Assembly (NCBI GenBank): GCA_947491985.1
Contig: CANLLR010000017.1
Location: 1 to 57,843 of the forward strand
DNA length: 57,843 bases
DNA from: Flavobacteriaceae bacterium
Lineage (GTDB): Bacteria; Bacteroidota; Bacteroidia; Flavobacteriales; Flavobacteriaceae
Direction: 5' to 3'
Part shown: positions 52,315 to 57,843 of the stretch, one piece after another
How the letters are laid out: every line of letters starts with the position of its first letter
Numbering within the stretch: the first letter of the stretch is position 1
Notes under the pieces: generated by a model
The model's database searches: none
Told to the model about the DNA's origin: nothing
What the model saw: the letters and a program-made list of their open reading frames with translations, nothing else
Position numbers and translations under genes: made by a program

Positions 52315-53328
52315 TTATTGATTTACTTTTTTCATAAAAGCAATCAACCCTTTAAAATAGTTTTCTTGATCGTCATACAAACTCATGTGACTTCCTTTTT
52401 TACAATACAAATAGGTTCCATTTTTGACTTGAGTTGCCATCCATTTCATGTATTCAGGATCCATAGTATCATATTTGGCTCCGATAACTAATGTTGGAAC
52501 CGATAGTTTTGGGAGTTCTTTTGAAACATCCCAATTCGTTAACTTGCCTGAAATTCCCAATTCACTTGGTCCTTGCATGGTGATATAAAGAGAGGAATTC
52601 ATTTTGCTCATGGCACGATTGACTGGCTCTGGCCAATCGGCAATTGGTTTTCTAAGAATGTGTTGGTTATAAAAATTGTTCATGAGCAAATCCATGTATT
52701 GCGGATTGGAATAGTCTTTTTTTGCTTCAAGGTCTTGTATCGTTTGCAACACTTTTGGATCCATTTGTTTGGCCAATACTTTGGAATAGTCGCCATATTT
52801 TGGGCAACTTGCCATCATGTTGGAGATGATCAATCCTTTCAAATTGTCTTGGTATTTCAAAGCATATTGCATCGCTAAAATGCCTCCCCAAGAGTGACCT
52901 AAAACATAAAAATTATCTTTATTTAAGTTTAATGCTTTTCGAATTTGCTCTACTTCTTCCACATATCGAGGCAAATCCCACAGGGTCGTATCGTTTGGAT
53001 TATCCGACAAACCCGTTCCGCTTTGGTCATAATAAATAAACTCGATGCCTTCAGTTGGTAAAAAACTTTCCATACATTCGAAATATTCGTGTGAAATTCC
53101 GGGACCACCACTCAGCAAGAGTAACTTCATTTTCGGATTATTTCCAATCCGTTTGGTCCATATTTTTAATTTACCTTTTGGCGAATTGATGGTTAAAATT
53201 TTAACGCCACCTGTTTTGATTCCGCTTTCGGTTGACTTAAAATAGTTATTTGAAGTAGTCGATTCGTTTTTACATGAAAAAAAAACAGTTAACACTACTA
53301 CACCAATAAATAACTTGCTATTTTTCAT
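52315..53328 (-). CDS. Alpha/beta hydrolase, proline iminopeptidase-like lipoprotein
   Basis: The 337-residue protein has a lipoprotein signal (MKNSKLFIGVVVLTVFFSC, acceptor Cys at residue 19). The hydrolase begins at about residue 68 with KLLLLSGGPGISHEYFE, the oxyanion-type SGGPG motif of prolyl iminopeptidases, then DQSGTGLSDNP and the nucleophile elbow GHSWGG. The late GAKYDTMDP and KKGSHMSLYDDQE provide the Asp and His of the triad. It probably cleaves N-terminal Pro or an ester outside the cytoplasm. It follows the ppx gene by 11 bases on the minus strand. Confidence 0.87.
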   Translation of the reverse strand: MKNSKLFIGVVVLTVFFSCKNESTTSNNYFKSTESGIKTGGVKILTINSPKGKLKIWTKRIGNNPKMKLLLLSGGPGISHEYFECMESFLPTEGIEFIYYDQSGTGLSDNPNDTTLWDLPRYVEEVEQIRKALNLNKDNFYVLGHSWGGILAMQYALKYQDNLKGLIISNMMASCPKYGDYSKVLAKQMDPKVLQTIQDLEAKKDYSNPQYMDLLMNNFYNQHILRKPIADWPEPVNRAMSKMNSSLYITMQGPSELGISGKLTNWDVSKELPKLSVPTLVIGAKYDTMDPEYMKWMATQVKNGTYLYCKKGSHMSLYDDQENYFKGLIAFMKKVNQ

Positions 53329-53339
53329 AGGATCATAAA

Positions 53340-54230
53340 TTAAATTTTGCCGTAATATAATGCTTTAATAATACCATCTGCTAGGCCGATTTTAGGGACA
53401 TAAATTTGACGTGCACCACTCCATTTCATAGCGTTTAGATAAATTTGTGTTGCGGGAATAATTACGTCGGCACGATCGGTGTTTAAACCCAATTCGGCAA
53501 CACGCTGCTCATAAGTTAACGAACTTAAATACTGATATTGCGCTGATAAATACACATACGATAATGGTTTGTCTTCACGTTTTCCAGAAAGTTTGAAGAT
53601 TTTGTTGATATTGCCACCCGATCCGATTAAGATGATATTATCATAATCTTGTGTGATGTTTTTGATCCATTTTTCAATTTCCTCCCAAACAACCTCATTG
53701 ACCATATTATTTAAAAGTCGAACTGTACCGTTTTTAAACGACTTGGAAGCCACCATTTTTCCTTCAGAGAAAAGTGAAAACTCGCTACTTCCGCCACCCA
53801 CATCAACATAAAGATAGGTTTGATCGGTGCGCAATAACGTGTGTAAATCGGATGAAGCGATAATAGCGGCTTCGTTTTTACCATCGATGATGTCAATATC
53901 GATTTGAGTTTTTTCTAAAATAGTGGCAGCCACTTCTTTACCGTTGTAAGCTTCACGCATGGCTGAAGTGGCACACGCTTTGTATTTTTCTACTTTGTAT
54001 ACTTTCATTAAAAGCTGAAAAGCATTCATGGCGTCGATCATGCGACTGATGTTTTCTTCGGAAATTTCACCTACAGTAAAAGCATCTTGTCCTAAACGAA
54101 TAGGCACTCGAATTAATGCTGATTTATTGAATTGTGATGGAGCACCTTCTTGTTCAACGATATTAGATATAAGCAATCGCATGGCATTGGATCCGATATC
54201 GATGGCTGCGTATTTTTTTATTGTAATCAT
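53340..54230 (-). CDS. ppx: Exopolyphosphatase (Ppx/GppA family)
   Basis: The enzyme hydrolyses polyphosphate ends or pppGpp. With the ATG at 54230 it has 296 residues; the frame runs on to 54293 but those 21 residues come from word-repeat DNA and the family start is KKYAAIDIGSNAMRLLI. ASKHA motifs are YVDVGGGSSEFSLF and NIILIGSGGNINKIF, with the CATSAMREAYNG and the IDGKNEAAIIA (catalytic Glu) in between. It lies downstream of ppk, separated by a dispersed repeat. The short form has the catalytic core without the extended C-terminal domain of E. coli Ppx. Confidence 0.93.
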   Translation of the reverse strand: MITIKKYAAIDIGSNAMRLLISNIVEQEGAPSQFNKSALIRVPIRLGQDAFTVGEISEENISRMIDAMNAFQLLMKVYKVEKYKACATSAMREAYNGKEVAATILEKTQIDIDIIDGKNEAAIIASSDLHTLLRTDQTYLYVDVGGGSSEFSLFSEGKMVASKSFKNGTVRLLNNMVNEVVWEEIEKWIKNITQDYDNIILIGSGGNINKIFKLSGKREDKPLSYVYLSAQYQYLSSLTYEQRVAELGLNTDRADVIIPATQIYLNAMKWSGARQIYVPKIGLADGIIKALYYGKI

Positions 54231-54235
54231 TACTT

Positions 54236-54292
54236 TTTTTTGTATTGTATGGTATGGGTTGTATGCTGTGGGTTGTATGTTGTTTTGTTTCA
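54236..54292. repeat. TATGGGTTGTATG word spacer upstream of ppx
   Basis: The bases read GTATTGTATGGTATGGGTTGT, then ATGCTGTGGGTTGTATGTTG. They are the same type of short-word spacer as the second repeat array in dnaX (on the opposite strand, CCCACAAC). This explains the false upstream extension of the ppx frame. Confidence 0.6.
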
Positions 54293-54345
54293 AAATTTGA
54301 AACTTCTATATATTGCTTCTGCTTTCTAATTTCACACTGTTTTTG

Positions 54346-54505
54346 CCCCAGGTTGCAGTGAAAATCTTTTTGTTTTGTTGCCTTGCAATTTTTAGGTTTA
54401 GAAAGCGACCAAAGGAAGCTATTGTAAACCGTTAAAATTGGTGGCAAGAGAACAAAAACCTGTCTGCCGACAGGCAGGATTGCAACGAAAAACTGGATTA
54501 GGCAC
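54346..54505. repeat. Dispersed hairpin repeat, diverged copy 3
   Basis: GCCCCAGGTTGCAGTGAAAATC at the left resembles the left end and the interior (GCAGTGAAAATCC) of the copy at 15319-15455. The right end, AAAACTGGATTAGGCACCT, stands where the others have AGCGGGATTAGCTTC. The arms TTTTTGTTTTGTTGCCTTG and GGCAAGAGAACAAAAA oppose each other, and CTGTCTGCCGACAGGCAGG at about 54461-54479 is a palindrome. It lies in the ppk-ppx spacer of 281 bases, which has no gene. Confidence 0.65.
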
Positions 54506-54511
54506 CTAAAA

Positions 54512-56620
54512 TTAATCGGGCGTATCAGTGTGATTTTTATAGTAATTATACGTTTCGTGTTGCGCACGGAAAACGGCTTCTCCAACGTCACGACTTCGAT
54601 ATATATTATCCAATTTTTCTGATTGATAGCGAGCCTTTACATTTCCTTTCCATCCCAAATTGAAATTATCAATGAGTTGCTTCTTTATATCTTCGTCTAG
54701 AATAGGACACGTTACTTCTACTCTCCCATCTAAATTTCGTGTCATAAAGTCGGCTGAGGATATGAACACATCAGCATTTCCGCTATTTCCGAAAATAAAT
54801 ACGCGAGAATGTTCGAGAAAATTATCAACGATGCTAATCGCTTCAATGTTTTCACTCATTCCTTTTACACCAGGAATAAGAGAACAAATTCCTCGTATTT
54901 GCAATTTTATTTTAACGCCTGCATTACTTGCATCGTAGAGTTTGTCTATCATAGCAAAATCGGAAAGACTGTTCATTTTTAAATTAATATACGCTGGATG
55001 ACCTGCATGAGCATTTATGATTTCTCTGTCAATTAACTTATACATTTTGCTTCGCGTGTGATGTGGAGAGACAATTAAATGTTTGTATCGGTGCAAACGG
55101 TAATTGACATCAAAGAAATCAAAGATTTTAGAAATGTCTTTTAAGATTTGTTGATGGCTAGTTAAAAGTGTGACATCCGTGTAAATTTTGGCTGTTGATT
55201 CGTTGAAATTTCCGGTCGAAATGAATCCGTAACGTTTTAATTTCCCGAATTCGACACGTTCGATAAGACAAATTTTTGAATGAACTTTTAGTCCTTTGAT
55301 TCCAAAAATAAGCTCGATGCCTTCTGTTTGCATTTGTTCAGCATATGAAATATTACTAGCTTCATCAAAACGTGCTTGCAATTCGATTTGCACGGTTACT
55401 TTTTTACCGTTTTTAGCTGCGTTAATAAGAGAGCTAATTATTTGGGAATTTTTGGCTAATCTATAAAGAGTGATTTTTATCGTTATTACTTTGGGATCCA
55501 ATGCTGCCTCGCGCAAAAGTTTAATTAGGTAGGCAAAAGATTGGTAAGGAGCTGAAATCAGGTAATCTTTATTAGCTATTTTATTTAGAATACTACCATC
55601 GAGTGACAAGCCTTCAACAGGCAATGGTTGTTTTTGTTGGTATAACAAATCAAATCGACCAAGATTTGGAAAATTCATATAATCGCGTTTGTTATGATAG
55701 CGTCCACCGGGAATAATACTATCGGTTGATTCGATTCCCATATTGGTAAGGAAAAAGTTTAATGTGTCTTTCCCGATTTTATTATCGTATACAAATCGAA
55801 CAGGTTCACCAATTCGTCTGTCTTTTACGGATGTGGCAATTTTTTGAAGCATACTTTTACTCATGTCACTATCAATGTCAAGTTGCGCATCACGGGTAAT
55901 TTTTATCATGTGCGCTGATATACTTTCGTAATCAAAAATATTGAAAATGCTACTTAAGTTGAATCGAATAACATCGTCGAGCATCATTATAAACTGCTTG
56001 TCTTTTGAAAACGGAAGTTCAACTATTCGGTTAATGTTTTTTGGAATTTCAATAAGAGCATAGCGCACTTCAGGTTTTGGTTTCACTAATCCGAGTAATT
56101 TTGCTTTCTTTTCACTTTTCATAACCAATTTGACGGCCAGATAACCCATGGTATCTTTTAGAAGAGGAAATTCGGCTAAGTCATTTAAGATAATAGTTAC
56201 CAATTCGGGACTTACCTTTTGAATGAATAAGTCTTTAATAAAAATGGCTTGATCGGCAGAGACATTGGATTCATCGACAATGAAAACGTTTTGCTTTTCA
56301 AGTTGTTTTTCGATAATTTCTAAAACGCGCAAACTTTCTGCTTGTTGTTTAATAACAATAGCCGTAATATCTTTAACTAACTGTTGAGCCGTGATTCCGC
56401 CTAGCACTTTTTCACCCGTTTCACCCGAAAGACTTAATCGCCGAATAGCAGCAAATCGCACGCGGAAAAATTCATCCAAATTATTAGAGAAGATTCCTAG
56501 AAATCGCATCCTATCTAATAAAGGTACTGTTTCATCGGCGGCTTCTTGAAGTACTCTTGCATTAAAAGCAAGCCAGCTTTTTTCTCTATCAATGTATTTA
56601 TAGTTCTGATTCGAGCTCAT
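54512..56620 (-). CDS. ppk1: Polyphosphate kinase 1
   Basis: Ppk1 makes polyphosphate from ATP. The 702-residue protein is full length: YIDREKSWLAFNARVLQEAADE at the start, the RFAAIRRLSLSGETG helix region, DYLISAPYQSFAYLIKLLREAA, ITLYRLAKNSQIISSLINAAKNGK, then H447 in LKVHSKICLIE (the autophosphorylated His by family) and YGFISTGNFNESTAKIYTD. The final ISSADFMTRNLDGRVEVTCPI is the second catalytic segment. It is followed by the dispersed repeat and ppx and preceded by sixA three bases away. Confidence 0.96.
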   Translation of the reverse strand: MSSNQNYKYIDREKSWLAFNARVLQEAADETVPLLDRMRFLGIFSNNLDEFFRVRFAAIRRLSLSGETGEKVLGGITAQQLVKDITAIVIKQQAESLRVLEIIEKQLEKQNVFIVDESNVSADQAIFIKDLFIQKVSPELVTIILNDLAEFPLLKDTMGYLAVKLVMKSEKKAKLLGLVKPKPEVRYALIEIPKNINRIVELPFSKDKQFIMMLDDVIRFNLSSIFNIFDYESISAHMIKITRDAQLDIDSDMSKSMLQKIATSVKDRRIGEPVRFVYDNKIGKDTLNFFLTNMGIESTDSIIPGGRYHNKRDYMNFPNLGRFDLLYQQKQPLPVEGLSLDGSILNKIANKDYLISAPYQSFAYLIKLLREAALDPKVITIKITLYRLAKNSQIISSLINAAKNGKKVTVQIELQARFDEASNISYAEQMQTEGIELIFGIKGLKVHSKICLIERVEFGKLKRYGFISTGNFNESTAKIYTDVTLLTSHQQILKDISKIFDFFDVNYRLHRYKHLIVSPHHTRSKMYKLIDREIINAHAGHPAYINLKMNSLSDFAMIDKLYDASNAGVKIKLQIRGICSLIPGVKGMSENIEAISIVDNFLEHSRVFIFGNSGNADVFISSADFMTRNLDGRVEVTCPILDEDIKKQLIDNFNLGWKGNVKARYQSEKLDNIYRSRDVGEAVFRAQHETYNYYKNHTDTPD

Positions 56621-56623
56621 AAT

Positions 56624-57106
56624 TTAGCAATCTTTTGGAAATAAAATTTTATCCGTTTTACCTTTTGCAATGGATTTCCAGTCATCAGTTTCAAAAATAA
56701 TAGAAACAAACCCGGCTGTAGGAACATTTTCAATTAAAACATCTCCAAATTTATTAACAAAATCTGTAATGGCGTTATTATGTCCAAAAAGAATTAGGTT
56801 ATTGTAGACATTTGGGCAAGATTTAACAATTTCTTCAAGTTTCGCGGCATCAAAAGTATATAAAGCATCCGAAAATTGAATTGCCTTAACATCTAAATTC
56901 CAATTTTCCACATACAATGTCGCGGTTGTACTAGCTCTTTTTGAGCTGCTGCTCCAAATTAAACAATTGTTGGGAATGTATTGTTTGGTTTTATTTCCTA
57001 GCATCATTGCGTTGGAAATTCCTTTTGATGTTAGCGGGCGATCAAAATCTTTTACTGGTAAATTCCAAGACGATTTTGCATGACGAATTAAAAATATTGA
57101 TTTCAT
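56624..57106 (-). CDS. sixA: Histidine phosphatase family protein (SixA-like)
   Basis: The 160-residue protein opens with IFLIRHAKSSWN, where Arg-His-Ala is the phosphatase signature, then PLTSKGISNAMMLG, WSSSSKRASTTATLY and the second His in ILFGHNNAITDFVN. This order is SixA-type, a phosphohistidine phosphatase of small length. Its stop is three bases before the ppk ATG, so it is the first gene of the sixA-ppk unit. Dephosphorylation of a His-phosphoprotein in relation to polyphosphate is only an inference from location. Confidence 0.88.
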   Translation of the reverse strand: MKSIFLIRHAKSSWNLPVKDFDRPLTSKGISNAMMLGNKTKQYIPNNCLIWSSSSKRASTTATLYVENWNLDVKAIQFSDALYTFDAAKLEEIVKSCPNVYNNLILFGHNNAITDFVNKFGDVLIENVPTAGFVSIIFETDDWKSIAKGKTDKILFPKDC

Positions 57107-57610
57107 AATTTTAAAATAACGGAACTATTTATAAATATAAAAAAAAGAAATAGTGATACATAGACATTTTAGATTTATATAAATTATCTAAAAAGCGCCA
57201 TTTCTGTAATAGAAAAATTCAAAAATCATTTTTTGTAATAATTAATTTACAAAAATATACAAAAGATGTAATTAAACAGTGCTTTTTTGTATTTTATCGC
57301 ATTTTTGTTTGTTAAACGACAAAATGCTGACTATTTTCGACAAAAATTTAGTATTACATGGTACAAAAAAATCATGGTAAATAAAAAAAACGAGTTCAAA
57401 ATTAAGTGATAGCAAAGATGTTAGAAGAAAAATATAAAAGTGCTTAAACAAATAAATATGAGTAATAACTAGCAAAAAAAAGTAATTTTTATGCTTTTTA
57501 ACGAGTTTTGAAGTAGTTCATAGACTAAATTATTTGGTATTGTAATTAGAAAATAAATTTGCTTTACAAACAATTTAACATTTTTTGTTAATAAAGTCTA
57601 AACTTAAAAA
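57107..57610. other. AT-rich intergenic region, no gene seen
   Basis: This 504-base divergent region between sixA (minus) and the partial secreted protein (plus) is very AT-rich, with A and T runs. A palindrome, TTAACA...TGTTAA, lies at 57575-57591, about 20 bases before the ATG. I see no credible gene on either strand. The upstream promoter of the secreted protein should lie within its last 100 bases. Confidence 0.65.
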
Positions 57611-57843
57611 ATGAATACCACAATTAATTATTTTTTTAAACATACGAATATGAAAACTAATACTAAAATGAATAACGTTATTGAATTTTTCTCTACCAAT
57701 TTATCAAAATTGAATGGGTTAATTTCTGAAGTTTCTTCAAGTAAATTAACTTCTTCATTTTGTAAAACTAGTTTATTATTACTTTTTGTATTTAATGTAA
57801 CTAATTTGAAAGCACAAACGAGTTCTTGTAAAGCCATCTTAAA
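57611..57843 (+). CDS. Secreted protein, N-terminal part (cut by the window end)
   Basis: ATG 57611 opens a frame that runs to the window end (77 codons). A long polar N-region of about 50 residues precedes a hydrophobic core at 53-61 (SLLLLFVF) and the likely signal peptidase site after LKAQ, followed by TSSCKAIL. Later starts at 57650 or 57668 would shorten the N-region. The product is an exported protein, perhaps a T9SS or surface protein, but the mature part is outside the window. The frame on the other strand at this place is a shadow. Confidence 0.75.
   Translation, partial: MNTTINYFFKHTNMKTNTKMNNVIEFFSTNLSKLNGLISEVSSSKLTSSFCKTSLLLLFVFNVTNLKAQTSSCKAIL

Noticed and set aside
54231..54293. 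N-terminal extension of Ppx
   Set aside because: The added residues derive from the TATGGGTTG word spacer, and the family begins at the IKKYAAIDIGSNA segment.
1..57843. tRNA genes, prophage, integrases, restriction-modification or toxin-antitoxin systems
   Set aside because: I looked for typical motifs of these on both strands and found none. The PglZ domain at 21399 belongs to PorX, not to a phage-defence BREX system, since no pglX/brx genes accompany it.

Overview
The window is about 58 kb of AT-rich chromosome from a member of the Bacteroidota, most likely Flavobacteriia and close to Flavobacterium. The evidence is gene content: a PorX-type PglZ response regulator, a type IX secretion C-terminal domain, BshA, a fused 2-oxoacid dehydrogenase E1, DUF3822 next to RsmD, MutS2 without an Smr domain, and promoters with a TAnnTTTG -7 box. 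Most genes are ordinary housekeeping or metabolism. I see no tRNA, no complete insertion sequence, no prophage and no CRISPR array.

Layout. 1-1.9 kb is a decaying patch: a 38-residue membrane peptide, a frameshifted DinB gene, the C-terminal remnant of an SBT-type (bicarbonate) permease, and a PhyH dioxygenase. 1.9-10.3 kb holds the E1 fusion, an IPNS-like oxygenase, a SUI1/YciH factor, a nucleoside phosphorylase, an acetyltransferase, a cytoplasmic substrate-binding-like protein, a membrane transglutaminase-like protein and two envelope proteins. 10.4-18.9 kb holds ung, mutS2, a DCC protein, a dicarboxylate symporter, aroC, a porin-like protein, a PrcB-like lipoprotein and bshA. 19-25 kb holds an M13 peptidase, porX, tsaE and alanine dehydrogenase. 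25-30 kb holds proline dehydrogenase and a tight four-gene light/DNA-repair operon (flavin reductase, DUF2256, FeS photolyase, cryptochrome DASH).

30-35 kb holds aroB and a putative polyamine block: arginine decarboxylase, a deoxyhypusine-synthase-like enzyme that keeps the catalytic lysine, and a polyacidic protein. 35-42 kb holds a second DinB, a phosphoenolpyruvate carboxylase gene with a large internal deletion, an Lrp regulator, an M14 peptidase, PlsC, a spermidine-synthase-like protein, kdsB, DUF4126 and a VOC protein. 42-50 kb holds a DUF1800/DUF1501 pair, a RecD-like helicase, DUF3822, rsmD, the RNase P RNA and two glycosyltransferases. 50-57.8 kb holds dnaX, split at an A10 slippery run so that a -1 shift gives a tau-length product, an alpha/beta hydrolase, the ppx/ppk/sixA polyphosphate genes and the start of a secreted protein.

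The points most worth a second look are: (i) dnaX with a slippery heptamer in register and a tau linker built from short tandem repeats; (ii) loss of both a candidate bicarbonate permease and PEP carboxylase, which may be one lost CO2-fixing anaplerotic module; (iii) the four-gene photolyase operon with all four FeS cysteines; (iv) the deoxyhypusine-synthase homologue beside arginine decarboxylase with no agmatinase; (v) three copies of a dispersed hairpin repeat and a set of spacers each made of its own short repeated word. All functional calls come from reading motifs and remembered family features; no search was run.
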